Source: Pseudomonas sp. BN411 (GTDB lineage: Bacteria; Pseudomonadota; Gammaproteobacteria; Pseudomonadales; Pseudomonadaceae). Taken from it: DNA of 64,000 nucleotides. Made by a program: the position numbers and the translations under genes. This document shows, piece after piece, positions 18,542 to 28,880 of this stretch. The stretch covers positions 303,961 to 367,960 of the forward strand of contig NZ_SSOM01000073.1 of NCBI RefSeq assembly GCF_029871235.1, in the 5' to 3' direction. Positions within the stretch are counted from its first letter, which is position 1. The number at the start of each line of letters is the position of its first letter. The notes below the pieces were generated by a model, which made no database searches, was not told the origin of the DNA, and was given only the letters and a program-made list of their open reading frames with translations.

Positions 18542-19855
18542 TCAGTTCTCGCGGGTGACGTTCAGGCCTTTCAGCAGGTTGAGGGCCTGGCCCAGCTGGA
18601 AGTCGTCATCCTGCGGGCGCGGTTCTGCGGACTTCTTGCTCGCGCTCGGACGGTCGGCGCCGCCGTTGCCGTTGCCGAGGTGACCGGCGAGGTCGGCTTC
18701 CTTGAAGGTTTCGCCGTCCTGCTCACGAGTGACCTTGGCGCGCGCCACCTCGATGTCCGGAACGATGCCCTGGGCCTGGATCGAACGGCCATTGGGGGTG
18801 TAGTAGAGCGCGGTGGTCAGCTTCAGGGCGCGGTCGTTGTTCAGCGGCAGCACGGTCTGCACGGAACCCTTGCCGAAGCTGTCGGTGCCCATCAGCACGC
18901 CGCGCTTGTGATCCTGCAGGGCGCCAGCGACGATCTCGGCCGCCGAAGCGCTGCCGCCGTTGATCAGCACCACCAGCGGCACGCCTTCACTGGCATCGGC
19001 CGGGTCGGCGGAGAAGCGCAGCTCGGAATTGGCGATGCGGCCCTTGGTGTAGACGATCAGACCCTTCTTCAGGAAGTGGTCGGAAACCTCCACCGCCGAC
19101 TGCAGCACGCCGCCGGGGTTGTTGCGCAGGTCGAGTACCAGGCCGGAGAGGCGACCGTTGTTGTCCTTGCGCAGCTTGGCCAGGGCCTTGCCGACTTCTT
19201 CGCCGGTGTTGACCTGGAACTGGGTGATGCGCACGTAGCCATAGCCCTTCTCGAGGATCTGGCTCTTCACGCTCTTGACCTTGATCGCCGCGCGAACCAG
19301 TTCGACGTCGAACGGCTGGCCGCCGTCGCGCACCAGGGTCAGGGTGATCTTGCTGCCGGCCTTGCCGCGCATCTTGTCCACTGCATCCATCAGCGAAATG
19401 CCCTTGGTGGGCTGGCCGTCGATCTTGACGATCAGGTCGCCGGGCTGGATGCCGGCCTTGGAGGCCGGAGTGTCGTCGATGGGGGAAACCACCTTGATGA
19501 AGCCGTCTTCGGCACCGACCTCGATGCCGAGGCCACCGAACTCGCCGCTGGTGCTTTCCTGCAGCTCCTGGAAGTCTTCCGGCTCCAGGTAGGCGGAGTG
19601 CGGGTCGAGGTTGCTGAGCATGCCCTTGATGGCGTTTTCCAGCAGGGTCTTGTCGTCGACCGGCTCGACGTAGGCGGATTTGATGCGATCCAGCACCTCG
19701 GCGAAGGTACGCAGCTCATCCAGCGGCAGCGGCGCCTTGCCGCTCACCGCCGTAGCGGGGAGGGTTGCCGGCTCCTCGGCGGCCAGCAACTGCGGGGCGC
19801 CGCTGAGCAGCGCCAGTGCCATGGCCAGGGAAGTGAGGCGGGACAGATGCGGCAT
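18542..19855 (-). CDS. ctpA: Carboxyl-terminal processing protease CtpA (S41)
   Basis: A periplasmic serine protease of 437 residues with an N-terminal signal (ending LLAAE). The PDZ domain covers about 95-180 (GGLGIEVGAEDGFIKV, AGIQPGDLIVKIDG). The Ser-Lys dyad is in INGGSASAAEIVAG and SFGKGSVQTVLPL. In P. aeruginosa the homologous CtpA, with lipoprotein LbcA, degrades cell-wall cross-link hydrolases and affects virulence (established). A strong AGGAG Shine-Dalgarno precedes ATG 19855. The C-terminal tail (about 395-425) is Gly/Asn/Ala-rich and probably flexible. Confidence 0.95.
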   Translation of the reverse strand: MPHLSRLTSLAMALALLSGAPQLLAAEEPATLPATAVSGKAPLPLDELRTFAEVLDRIKSAYVEPVDDKTLLENAIKGMLSNLDPHSAYLEPEDFQELQESTSGEFGGLGIEVGAEDGFIKVVSPIDDTPASKAGIQPGDLIVKIDGQPTKGISLMDAVDKMRGKAGSKITLTLVRDGGQPFDVELVRAAIKVKSVKSQILEKGYGYVRITQFQVNTGEEVGKALAKLRKDNNGRLSGLVLDLRNNPGGVLQSAVEVSDHFLKKGLIVYTKGRIANSELRFSADPADASEGVPLVVLINGGSASAAEIVAGALQDHKRGVLMGTDSFGKGSVQTVLPLNNDRALKLTTALYYTPNGRSIQAQGIVPDIEVARAKVTREQDGETFKEADLAGHLGNGNGGADRPSASKKSAEPRPQDDDFQLGQALNLLKGLNVTREN

Positions 19856-19886
19856 GCGAACTAACTCCTGCTAGATGAGGTGGCGC

Positions 19887-21152
19887 CTATCCTTGCGCGC
19901 GGCACCATTGTGCCGGGTCGGTGGGTCGGCCCTGCTGGCGAATGGCGAAGTACAGTGCGGGCGTGTCCTGCCCGCCGCTGTTGCCGACGGTGGCGATGGA
20001 TTCGCCTGCTTTCACGATATCGCCGGCATTTTTCAAAAGGCGCTGATTGTGCCCATAAAGGCTCAGAAAGCCGTTGCCATGGTCGAGAATGACCAGAAGC
20101 CCGGCGCCGCGCAACCAGTCAGCGAAAACCACGCGGCCACCATGCACGGCGCGGACGGAGCTGCCTTCGGCGGCGCCGATCAGCACGCCATCCCATTTGG
20201 CGCGGGAGTCGCCGCCACGGGCCGAGCCGAAGCGAGCCACCACGCGACCGTCCACCGGCCAGGGCAGCTGGCCACGGGCCTTGGCGAAGGGGCCGCCGAA
20301 ATTGCCGCCGGCGCTGGACACCATCGGGCCATTGGCGGGCCGCGCGGGGCTGCCGGCCGGGAGTTCGCGCAGCTGCCGCTGCTGCTCGGCGAGGGCACGC
20401 TTGCGGGCTTCCTCGGCTTCCCGGGCCTCGCGCTCCTGGCGCGCCAGGGTTTCTTCGATGGTCTTCAGCACCTTGCCCAGTTCGGCCTGCTCCTGCTGGC
20501 GGGCCTTGAGCTTCTTGTCGCGGTCGCTGAAGTCCTGATTGAGCTTGGCCAGGGCCTGCTGGCGCTCCTTGCGCGCAGTCGCCAACTGCTCGCGGCGGCC
20601 TTCCAGGGCAGCCTTCTGCTCGTTGAGCTGGTCCTGCTGGGCAGTGATTTCCTGCTCGACGTTGGCCAGCTGGCGCAGGGTCTCGTTGAACGCGGTGAGC
20701 TGCTCCAGGCGGGCCTGGCTCAGGTAATCGTAGTAGGTGAGGGTGCGGGCGAATTTCTCGGGGTGCTGCTGGTTGAGCAGCAACTTGACGTATTCCTGCT
20801 GCCCGCTCTGATAGGCGGCGCGAGCCTGGATGCCAATCAGGCGTTGCTGTTCAGCGCGTGCGTCCTGGAGTTTTTTTTTCTCCCCATCCAGGCGCTGGAT
20901 CTCGCCTTCGCTGTTCTTGAGCTCCTGCTGCAGGTCCTTGACCTGTTCCTCAAGGTTGCCCATCTCGGTTTCGGTCTTCTTCAGATCGGACTGAACACCG
21001 GACTTCTCCTGCTGCAGTTGCTTCAGGAGTTTCTTCAACTCGCCAACGTCCTTGGCGGCCTGGTCCAGCTGCTGCTGGGTTTCGGCGCGCTGGTCGGCCA
21101 TGACCGGGGTCATCAGGCTGGCGAGGATAACGAGGGCGAGGGTGCGAAACAT
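19887..21152 (-). CDS. envC: EnvC-like murein hydrolase activator (degenerate M23)
   Basis: About 421 residues: signal peptide (MFRTLALVILASLMTPVMA), long coiled coils (about 20-255, heptad-rich QQQLDQAAKDVGELKKLLKQ) and a C-terminal LytM domain (about 300-420). The first zinc ligand region reads RAKWDGVLIG instead of HxGxD, so the His is missing, as in E. coli EnvC; the later DHGNGFLSLYGHN is kept. It should therefore activate amidases at the septum instead of cutting peptidoglycan. ATG 21152 is chosen because it begins the signal peptide, although the Shine-Dalgarno is weak. It is followed by ctpA. Confidence 0.9.
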   Translation of the reverse strand: MFRTLALVILASLMTPVMADQRAETQQQLDQAAKDVGELKKLLKQLQQEKSGVQSDLKKTETEMGNLEEQVKDLQQELKNSEGEIQRLDGEKKKLQDARAEQQRLIGIQARAAYQSGQQEYVKLLLNQQHPEKFARTLTYYDYLSQARLEQLTAFNETLRQLANVEQEITAQQDQLNEQKAALEGRREQLATARKERQQALAKLNQDFSDRDKKLKARQQEQAELGKVLKTIEETLARQEREAREAEEARKRALAEQQRQLRELPAGSPARPANGPMVSSAGGNFGGPFAKARGQLPWPVDGRVVARFGSARGGDSRAKWDGVLIGAAEGSSVRAVHGGRVVFADWLRGAGLLVILDHGNGFLSLYGHNQRLLKNAGDIVKAGESIATVGNSGGQDTPALYFAIRQQGRPTDPAQWCRAQG

Positions 21153-21207
21153 GGGGCGTGGGGCACCAGGGGGGGAGGACCGGCCTAGTATGCCCGTGGT
21201 GCCGGGC

Positions 21208-21243
21208 AAAAAAAACGCCCGGAACCAGGGGTTCGGGGCGTTT
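21208..21243 (-). terminator. Intrinsic terminator downstream of gpmI
   Basis: On the minus strand AAACGCCCCGAAC pairs imperfectly with GTTCCGGGCGTTT and is followed by eight T residues, 60 bp after the gpmI stop and just before envC. Confidence 0.85.
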
Positions 21244-21303
21244 CCTGATGAGGCGCGCAGATTTTCCGCGCTCGGGCCGCGCCGTGGCGGCGGCCCGGGT
21301 CGA

Positions 21304-22839
21304 TCATTGCAGCTCGACGATGGTCTTGCCGGTCATCTCGGCCGGTACCGGCAGGCCCATCAGGGTCAGCAGCGTCGGGGCCACGTCGGCCAGCACGCCG
21401 CCTTCGCGGATCTTCGCCGGGCGCTTGCCTACATAGATGAAGGGCACCGGCTCGCAGGTGTGGGCGGTATGCGCCTGGCCGGTCATTTCGTCTTCCATCT
21501 GCTCGACGTTGCCGTGGTCGGCGGTGATCAACGCTTCGCCGCCCACCTTGTCCAGGGCTTCGACGATGCGGCCAACGCAGCCGTCCAGGCACTCCACGGC
21601 CTTGACCGCGGCGTCGAATACGCCGGTGTGGCCGACCATGTCGCCGTTGGCGTAGTTCACCACGATCACGTCGTAGCGCTGGTTCTCGATGGCGTCGACG
21701 ATCTTGTCGGTCACCTCGGGGGCGCTCATTTCCGGCTGCAGGTCATAGGTGGCGACCTTGGGCGACGGGATCAGGATGCGTTCTTCGCCTTCGAAGGGCT
21801 CTTCGCGGCCGCCGGAGAAGAAGAAGGTCACGTGGGCGTACTTCTCGGTCTCGGCGATGCGCAGCTGGGTCTTGCCGTTCTTGGCCAGGTATTCGCCCAG
21901 CACGTTGTCCAGGGATTCGGGCTTGAAGGCGCTGGGGGCGGGGATGCTTGCCGCGTACTGGGTCAGCATCACGTAGCCGGCGAGCTTCAGCTCGCGCTGG
22001 CGCGGGAATTCCTTGAAGCCCGGCTCGACGAAGGCACGCGACAGCTCGCGAGCGCGGTCGGCGCGGAAGTTCATGAAGATCACGGCGTCGCCATCTTCCA
22101 CCTTCACGGCATCGCCGATACGGGTGGCCTTGACGAACTCGTCGCTCTCGCCGCGCTCGTAGGCGGCAGCCAGGCCTTCGACGGCGGTGGCGGCGGTGAA
22201 TTCGGCCTTGCCTTCGGTGATCAGGTTATAGGCAGCTTCCACGCGGTCCCAGCGGTTGTCGCGGTCCATGGCGAAGTAGCGGCCGATCAGGCTGGCGACG
22301 CGGCCCTTGCCGAGGCGGGCAAAGGCTTCGTCCAGCAGCTTGATGGAGGGCTCGGCGCTCTTCGGCGGGGTGTCGCGGCCGTCGAGGAAGGCGTGCAGGT
22401 AGATCTTCTCGGCGCCGCGCTGGGCGGCCAGTTCAGCCATGGCGACCAGGTGGTCCTGGTGGCTGTGCACGCCGCCGTCGGAGAGCAGGCCCATGAAGTG
22501 CACGGCCTTGCCGGCGGCCACGGCCTTGTCCACGGCGGTGGTGATTTCCGGGTTGGTGAAGAAATCACCGTCGCGGATCGCCTTGGTCACGCGGGTGAAG
22601 TCCTGGTACACCACGCGACCTGCACCCAGGTTCATGTGGCCGACTTCGGAGTTGCCCATCTGGCCGTCCGGCAGGCCGACGTCCATGCCGCTGCCCGAAA
22701 TCAGGCCGTGGGGCTGGGTGGCGCGCAGGCGGTCGTAGACCGGGGTGCTGGCGGCGTAGATGGCGTTGTATTCGGGGCTGTCACTGTGACCGAAACCGTC
22801 CAGGATGATCAGGACCAGGGGTTTGGGCGTGGCTGTCAT
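21304..22839 (-). CDS. gpmI: 2,3-bisphosphoglycerate-independent phosphoglycerate mutase
   Basis: A 511-residue Mn2+-dependent glycolytic and gluconeogenic enzyme interconverting 3- and 2-phosphoglycerate. The N-terminus [20 protein letters not shown] and [14 protein letters not shown] (catalytic Ser in NSEVGH) are diagnostic; [26 protein letters not shown] and [11 protein letters not shown] hold metal and substrate ligands. Length is normal for the family. It is divergently oriented from the rhodanese-grxC-secB operon. Confidence 0.97.
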   Translation of the reverse strand: MTATPKPLVLIILDGFGHSDSPEYNAIYAASTPVYDRLRATQPHGLISGSGMDVGLPDGQMGNSEVGHMNLGAGRVVYQDFTRVTKAIRDGDFFTNPEITTAVDKAVAAGKAVHFMGLLSDGGVHSHQDHLVAMAELAAQRGAEKIYLHAFLDGRDTPPKSAEPSIKLLDEAFARLGKGRVASLIGRYFAMDRDNRWDRVEAAYNLITEGKAEFTAATAVEGLAAAYERGESDEFVKATRIGDAVKVEDGDAVIFMNFRADRARELSRAFVEPGFKEFPRQRELKLAGYVMLTQYAASIPAPSAFKPESLDNVLGEYLAKNGKTQLRIAETEKYAHVTFFFSGGREEPFEGEERILIPSPKVATYDLQPEMSAPEVTDKIVDAIENQRYDVIVVNYANGDMVGHTGVFDAAVKAVECLDGCVGRIVEALDKVGGEALITADHGNVEQMEDEMTGQAHTAHTCEPVPFIYVGKRPAKIREGGVLADVAPTLLTLMGLPVPAEMTGKTIVELQ

Positions 22840-22947
22840 AGTGTCCGACTCGTCTGCGGCAATGGGTGGAAAGTTGCGGGCAAGGCCCCGGAAAAAAGAC
22901 GCGGCATTCTACGGTCTGGTTCCGTCGGCGTCACCGCTGGACGGGGT

Positions 22948-22975
22948 TTGGCCGACCTGTGGGGCTGTGTATACT
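22948..22975 (+). promoter_or_regulatory. Sigma-70-type promoter for rhodanese-grxC-secB
   Basis: TTGGCC (22948-22953), a 16-bp spacer and TATACT (22970-22975) lie about 30 bp before the rhodanese start in the divergent region with gpmI. Confidence 0.6.
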
Positions 22976-23006
22976 GGCCGGCATTTTACCGTCCCGGAAG
23001 CCGACG

Positions 23007-23420
23007 ATGCTCGCTAAGCTGATTGAATTTGCCACTAACCACTATGTACTGAGTGGATCGTTCGTGGTGCTGCTGGCCCTGCTGCTGGCCCATGAACTGC
23101 GCCGTAGTGGCCGCGCCATTTCCACCCGCGAGCTGACCACCATGGTCAACGGCGGTCAGGCCGTGATCCTGGACGTGCGCGCCACCAAGGACTTTTCCGG
23201 CGGCCATATCGTCGACGCCCTGAACATCCCCTACGAGAAGCTCGCCAGCCGCATCGCCGAGCTGGAGAAGCACAAAGACAAGGCCATCATCGTGGTCGAC
23301 TCCATGGGCCAGCATGCCGGCACCGTCTGCCGTGACCTGCAGAAAGCCGGCTTCAACGCGCTCAAGCTGTCCGGTGGCATCGGCACCTGGCGTGGCGACA
23401 ACCTGCCGCTGGTGAAGTGA
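23007..23420 (+). CDS. Membrane-anchored rhodanese-like protein lacking the catalytic Cys
   Basis: 137 residues: an N-terminal transmembrane helix (about 12-30, YVLSGSFVVLLALLLAHELR) and a rhodanese fold (about 38-135, GGQAVILDVRATKDFSGGHI, ALNIPYEKL). The active-site loop normally has CxxGxR/H; here the sequence is VVDSMGQHAG, with Asp at the Cys position, so sulphurtransferase activity is unlikely by the usual route. It is the first gene of an operon with grxC (1-bp gap) and secB. YibN-type rhodaneses at this locus are conserved next to secB in gammaproteobacteria; a role near the translocon is speculation. Confidence 0.88.
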   Translation: MLAKLIEFATNHYVLSGSFVVLLALLLAHELRRSGRAISTRELTTMVNGGQAVILDVRATKDFSGGHIVDALNIPYEKLASRIAELEKHKDKAIIVVDSMGQHAGTVCRDLQKAGFNALKLSGGIGTWRGDNLPLVK

Positions 23421-23421
23421 G

Positions 23422-23697
23422 ATGGCCGAAATCGTCGTCTATTCGAGCGCCTGGTGCCCCTACTGCATCCGTGCCAAGCACCTGCTGGACAGCAAGGGTG
23501 TGCGCTACGAAGAAATCAGCGTCGATGGCAACCCCGCAATTCGCGCCGAGATGACCCGCAAGGCCGGGCGCACCTCGGTGCCGCAGATCTGGATCGGCCA
23601 GACCCACGTGGGCGGCTGTGACGACCTGTACGCTCTGGAACGCGCCGGCAAGCTCGACGCGCTGCTCCAGGCCAGCCCGCAAACGGAAACGCACTAG
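23422..23697 (+). CDS. grxC: Glutaredoxin 3
   Basis: A thiol-disulphide oxidoreductase of 91 residues with the dithiol active site CPYC ([12 protein letters not shown]) and the glutathione-binding TSVPQIWIG and GGCDDL motifs. It reduces protein disulphides using glutathione in the cytoplasm. It starts 1 bp after the rhodanese stop and is followed 14 bp later by secB. Confidence 0.95.
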   Translation: MAEIVVYSSAWCPYCIRAKHLLDSKGVRYEEISVDGNPAIRAEMTRKAGRTSVPQIWIGQTHVGGCDDLYALERAGKLDALLQASPQTETH

Positions 23698-23711
23698 AAC
23701 AAGGCAGAACC

Positions 23712-24182
23712 ATGACCGAACAAGCAAGCAACGGCGAAAACCAGAATCCCCAGTTCTCCCTGCAGCGCATCTACGTGCGCGACCTGTCCTTCGAAGCGCC
23801 GAAGAGCCCGGAGATCTTCCGTCAGGAGTGGGCCCCGAGCGTTTCCCTGGACCTGAACACCCGCCAGAAGCAGTTGGACGGCGACTTCCACGAAGTAGTG
23901 CTGACCCTGTCCGTGACCGTGAAAAACGGTGAAGAAACCGCTTTCATCGCTGAAGTGCAGCAGGCCGGTATCTTCCTGATCAAGGGCCTGGACGCGGCTT
24001 CCATGAGCCACACCCTGGGTGCCTTCTGCCCGAACATCCTGTTCCCCTACGCCCGCGAAACCCTGGACAGCCTGGTTGTCCGTGGCTCCTTCCCGGCGCT
24101 GATGCTCTCCCCGGTCAACTTCGACGCCCTGTACGCCCAGGAACTGGCGCGTCTGCAGGCTGCCGGCGAAGCCCAGGCCTGA
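23712..24182 (+). CDS. secB: Protein-export chaperone SecB
   Basis: A cytoplasmic tetrameric chaperone of 156 residues that keeps preproteins unfolded and hands them to SecA. It has the conserved stretches [31 protein letters not shown] and [11 protein letters not shown] plus an acidic N-terminus; the SecA-binding surface is intact. It closes the rhodanese-grxC-secB operon. Confidence 0.97.
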   Translation: MTEQASNGENQNPQFSLQRIYVRDLSFEAPKSPEIFRQEWAPSVSLDLNTRQKQLDGDFHEVVLTLSVTVKNGEETAFIAEVQQAGIFLIKGLDAASMSHTLGAFCPNILFPYARETLDSLVVRGSFPALMLSPVNFDALYAQELARLQAAGEAQA

Positions 24183-24197
24183 TTTTCAGGCTCGACG

Positions 24198-24224
24198 AAA
24201 AAGCGCCCTTCGGGGCGCTTTTTT
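24198..24224 (+). terminator. Terminator of the secB operon
   Basis: GCGCCC-TTCG-GGGCGC hairpin with a UUCG-type tetraloop followed by six T residues, 15 bp after the secB stop. Confidence 0.92.
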
Positions 24225-24250
24225 GTTGGGGTGGAAAAAGATGGGGGTAT

Positions 24251-24348
24251 CTGTGGGGGCGAATTCATTCGCTAAGGGACGCGAAGCGACCCCTGTGGCG
24301 TTAAAGGCAGCCCTGCGGGCTGTATAGCGAATGAATTCGCCCCCACAG
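24251..24348. repeat. REPIN: inverted pair of REP-like ends
   Basis: The 23-bp end beginning CTGTGGGGGCGAATTCATTC (24251-24273) is repeated as an exact inverted copy at 24326-24348, with about 52 bp between. It lies between the convergent secB and trmL genes. Same family as at 17631 and 32569. Confidence 0.9.
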
Positions 24349-24364
24349 AAAAGCAGCACCCGAT

Positions 24365-24826
24365 TCAGTCCAGGCTGAAATCATGCTGCCGCCAGGCCTC
24401 GTACACCGCCACGGCCACGGTGTTGGAGAGGTTCAGGCTGCGGCAGTTGGGGCGCATCGGCAGGCGCAGGCGCTGCTCAGGCGGCAGGCTCTCGCGCACT
24501 TCCTGGGGCAGGCCACGGCTTTCCGGGCCGAAGAGGAAGGCATCGCCCTTCTCGAAGGCCACTTCATGGAACAGCTTGGTGCCCTTGGTGGTGAAGGCGA
24601 AGACCCGAGGATGGCCCAGGGCTTCCAGGCAGCTTTCCAGGTCGCTGTAGCGCTTGAGGGTGGCGTATTCGTGGTAGTCCAGGCCGGCCCGTCGCAAACG
24701 CTTGTCGTCCAGTTCGAATCCGAGGGGTTCGATGAGATGAAGGTGGCAGCCAGAATTGGCGCACAGCCTGATAATGTTGCCGGTATTCGGCGGAATTTCC
24801 GGTTGAAACAGGATGACGTGAAACAT
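24365..24826 (-). CDS. trmL: tRNA (cytidine/uridine-34 2'-O-)-methyltransferase
   Basis: A SPOUT methyltransferase of 153 residues modifying the wobble base of tRNA-Leu. MFHVILFQPEIPPNTGNIIRL is the diagnostic start; FLFGPESRGLP and LRLPMRPNCRSLNLSNTVAV form the trefoil-knot SAM site. Its start codon overlaps by two bases the divergent start of the next gene (shared CATG), so the two promoters must lie inside each other's coding regions or the neighbour starts further in. Confidence 0.95.
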   Translation of the reverse strand: MFHVILFQPEIPPNTGNIIRLCANSGCHLHLIEPLGFELDDKRLRRAGLDYHEYATLKRYSDLESCLEALGHPRVFAFTTKGTKLFHEVAFEKGDAFLFGPESRGLPQEVRESLPPEQRLRLPMRPNCRSLNLSNTVAVAVYEAWRQHDFSLD

Positions 24827-25265
24827 GGGTGGCCCCGAGCCCGAAGACGGGCGGCATTCTACTCCCGATGATGATCCGCGACCGAGCCTGTGGCCGCGCT
24901 TTTTGTTCTCCCTTGCGCTGTTCGGCCTGCTGGTGGGAATGATGCTTGGCCGCCTGACGACACCCGAGCCCGTGCATCTGGAGCAGATCGAGGTGCGGCA
25001 GGACGGCCTCGCGCTCTGGTTCGACCAGGAACCCGAGGTGCGCGCTGAAGAGCTGGAGGGTGCCTACGCGCTGATGCTCGGCGCGGACGGGCAGTCCGCC
25101 CGGGGGCAATTGACCCTCGGCACTGCACCTGTGAGCTGGAAGGTGTTGCGCTCGACCCACGGTGTAATGGTGCGGTTCGTTGCGGCGCGGCCCCTGCACG
25201 GTGAATGGCACGGCGCCGCGGCGGATGGGCGCTGGCGGCTGGAAGTCAGCCTACGCGCCGAATAA
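24825..25265 (+). CDS. Single-pass membrane protein of unknown function
   Basis: 146 residues. A charged N-terminus (about 1-22) is followed by one transmembrane helix (about 24-43, WPRFLFSLALFGLLVGMMLG) and a ~100-residue soluble domain, probably periplasmic, ending WRLEVSLRAE. I do not recognise a family; a similar gene sits between trmL and ntrC in other Pseudomonas by recollection. The ATG at 24825 overlaps the trmL start divergently, with AGGA about 11 bp upstream; no better in-frame start was seen. The 3' end of the gene is the seed of the downstream 130-bp tandem repeat. Confidence 0.7.
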   Translation: MGGPEPEDGRHSTPDDDPRPSLWPRFLFSLALFGLLVGMMLGRLTTPEPVHLEQIEVRQDGLALWFDQEPEVRAEELEGAYALMLGADGQSARGQLTLGTAPVSWKVLRSTHGVMVRFVAARPLHGEWHGAAADGRWRLEVSLRAE

Positions 25266-25269
25266 GAAA

Positions 25270-25690
25270 GGGGATTCCCCGGCCTGCCTGTACCAAGGCC
25301 CCCTGAAGGGTGGTCGTCCGCCGTGACGGATGACGCGGTTCTGCACTGGGCCCTGGTCGAGCCCGGCGGCTGGAAGCCAGCGCGCCTGTGGATAAAAGAG
25401 GGGATTCCCCGGCCTGCCTGTACCAAGGCCCCCTGAAGGGTGGTCGCCCGCCGTGGCGGATGACGCGGTTCTGCATGGGCCCCTCGTGGAGCCCGGCGGC
25501 TGGAAGCCAGCACGCCTGTGAATAAAAGAGGGGATCCCCGGCCTGCCTGTACCAAGGCCCCCTGAAACCTGGTCGCCCGTGGGCGACGCTGTCCTGCATG
25601 CGGCTCTTCTGGAGCCGTGGCGGCTGGAGGTCAGCCTGCCTGTCATAAGAGCGGGGATTCCCTGGCCTGCCTGTACCAGGGCCCCCGAAA
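25270..25690. repeat. Tandem array of ~130-bp repeats
   Basis: Units open with GGGGATTCCCCGGCCTGCCT at 25270, 25400, 25530 (slightly shortened) and 25653, giving periods of 130, 130 and 123 bp, the last unit partial. Each contains the palindromic GGCCTGCCTGTACCAAGGCC and ends in a GGCGGCTGGAAG-like box also found in the last codons of the preceding gene. Open frames cross the array on both strands, but no start or codon pattern supports a protein. Confidence 0.9.
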
Positions 25691-26113
25691 CCACTGTTAT
25701 CTGGACTATTGCAGAGGCCGTGCCAATTTTTCCCAGGGCACCGGGTCAGGTTCCTTCGATCGCCTGGAGGCCGCGTGGGCTGTGGCTTTGAAGGAGAACG
25801 CGCGTTGTTGGAGAGGGCGCTGGCGGCAGGATTTCAGCGTTGCGAGTGCCTGGGGGCGGAGCACTTTTTTGAGGCGTCAGCGTGATTCCGGCACCAGGGA
25901 TGGTCCTTTTGCGGAGGGACCGAGCGCCTGACAAATGGAAGAAGGCCCCGCCGGGACTTCGGAGGAACCAGATGATTCACACGGCAAAGGTGTAGAGGGA
26001 ACGCGAGCGCACCGGCGATAGCCGCCGGTGTGCTGGATGAATCACGAGTCGTGGGGGTGAAAACGGGAAGGGCGGGGCATTGCACCCCGCCCCCAGGCAT
26101 CAGGCATCAGCCA
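25691..26113. other. Intergenic stretch before ntrC with hairpins only
   Basis: About 420 bp without a supported gene. It holds a hairpin CACCGGCGATAGCCGCCGGT (about 26010-26030) and GGGCGGGGCATTGCACCCCGCCC (about 26070-26092). The latter is just beyond the ntrC stop and on the minus strand is followed by a TTTT, a weak terminator for ntrBC. Confidence 0.5.
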
Positions 26114-27546
<1,433 letters not shown>

Positions 27547-27550
<4 letters not shown>

Positions 27551-28632
27551 GACGAAGAGGCTCCTTGTTCCAGCGGCAGGAAGATCGAGAAGACGGTATG
27601 GCCGGGATGGCTCTCGCACTCGATCAGGCCCTGATGCTGACTGATGATGTTCTGGGCGATGGCCAGCCCCAGCCCGGTACCGTCCGGACGGCCGCTGACC
27701 ATGGGATAGAAGATGGTTTCCTGGAGCTCGGCCGGGATGCCCGGGCCGTTGTCGATGATTTCCACCTTGGTCACCAGGCGATGGCGCGTATGCCCGATGG
27801 TGAATTGGCGCAGGGTGCGCGTGCGCAGGGTGATGCGACCCAGGCGCAGGTCGTTCTGCCCGGCAAGGGCCTGCATGGCGTTGCGCACGATATTGAGCAC
27901 CGCCTGGATCATCTGCTCCTTGTCGATGAACAGGTCAGGGATGCTCGGGTCGTAGTCGCGCACCAGATTGAGGCCACCCTGGCTTTCCGCGTCCACCAGG
28001 CTGCAGACCCGCTCCAGCACTTCGTGGACGTTGGTCATGGCCAGCGACGGCAGCTTGTTCGAGCCGAGCATGCGGTCCACCAGGTTCCGCAGGCGGTCAG
28101 CCTCTTCGATGATGACGTTGGTGTAGTCCTTCAGGGACTCTTCCGGCAGTTCGCGGGAGAGCAGTTGGGCGGCACCGCGGATGCCGCCCAGGGGGTTCTT
28201 GATCTCGTGGGCCAGGCCGCGCACCAGCAGCTTGGTGGTTTCCTGCTTGGACAGCTGCGCCTCTTCCTTGGTGATCCGCAGCAGGCGGTCACGGGGATGG
28301 ACCTCCAGCAGCAGCAGGGTTTCGCCGCGGTTGGGGATGGGCGTCACCGCGTAGTCGACGGTCAGCGTCTGCCCGGACAGCGAGGTCAGCATGGCTTCGC
28401 GCTTGGTGAAGGGGTGCGCCTGCTCCACCGCCTGGCGCAGGGAGGCGAGGGCCTCGGGCGATTCGGTGAACAGCTCGCTGATGAACTGGCCATGGCTGCG
28501 CTGGCCACTGACGGCCAGGAGCATTTCCGCCGCCGGGTTCATGTACTCGAGCCGCAGGTCGGCATTGAGCAGGATCACCGCAGTGGTCAGGTTGTCGAGC
28601 AACAGTCGGTGCAGGGCGTCGTTGATGGTCAT
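27547..28632 (-). CDS. ntrB: Nitrogen regulation sensor histidine kinase NtrB
   Basis: A cytosolic kinase/phosphatase of 361 residues controlled by PII. It has an N-terminal PAS domain (about 10-115), phosphorylated His142 in GLAHEIKNPLGGIRGAAQLL and an ATPase domain with IVRNAMQAL (N box), EIIDNGPGIP (G1) and GRPDGTGLGLAIAQ (G2). The start MTINDALHRLLL at 28632 gives the standard length; an in-frame upstream extension is rejected. A sigma-54 promoter and an NtrC-type palindrome lie upstream, suggesting autoregulation. Confidence 0.97.
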
Positions 28633-28663
28633 GGCTTCGGCGCTCGTGGCGATGACAAGAAAA

Positions 28664-28679
28664 TGCAAGAAGCAAACCA
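28664..28679 (-). promoter_or_regulatory. Sigma-54 (-24/-12) promoter of ntrBC
   Basis: The minus strand reads TGGTTTGCTTCTTGCA: GG, ten bases, GC, with the T and A neighbours of the consensus. The predicted start site is about 28653, roughly 20 bp before the ntrB ATG. Confidence 0.7.
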
Positions 28680-28797
28680 AAGCCCTGAAAAGGCGCGGGA
28701 AAACAGGGTTTCCGCTGGCCGAGGGCGCTTTTCAGAGCAGATAGTTCGGCGCAGGACGAACCAAAATGGGGAGAGTATAGAAAGCGGTGCAGTGACT

Positions 28798-28814
28798 TGC
28801 ACCGAAATGGTGCG
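28798..28814. promoter_or_regulatory. NtrC-type binding palindrome upstream of ntrBC
   Basis: The plus strand reads TGCACCGAAATGGTGCG, close to TGCACCA-N3-TGGTGCA. It is centred about 150 bp upstream of the sigma-54 start site of ntrBC. A reverse-type palindrome GGTGCAGTGACTTGCACC overlaps it at 28786-28803. Confidence 0.7.
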
Positions 28815-28880
28815 TATTGAGCGGATGGTCGGGCCGGCGGAGCGGAATGTCATCCCGCTCTGCCGGCCGTCGGGGAGGAA

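Noticed and set aside
25270..25690. CRISPR array
   Set aside because: Units are ~130 bp and similar over their whole length, with no short repeat plus unique spacer structure, and no cas genes are in the window.
25251..25694. Three overlapping open frames (about 115-165 codons) on the minus strand across the 130-bp repeats
   Set aside because: They exist in several frames at once because the unit is GC-rich and repeats are not a multiple of three (130 bp); the encoded text is low-complexity and has no supported start.
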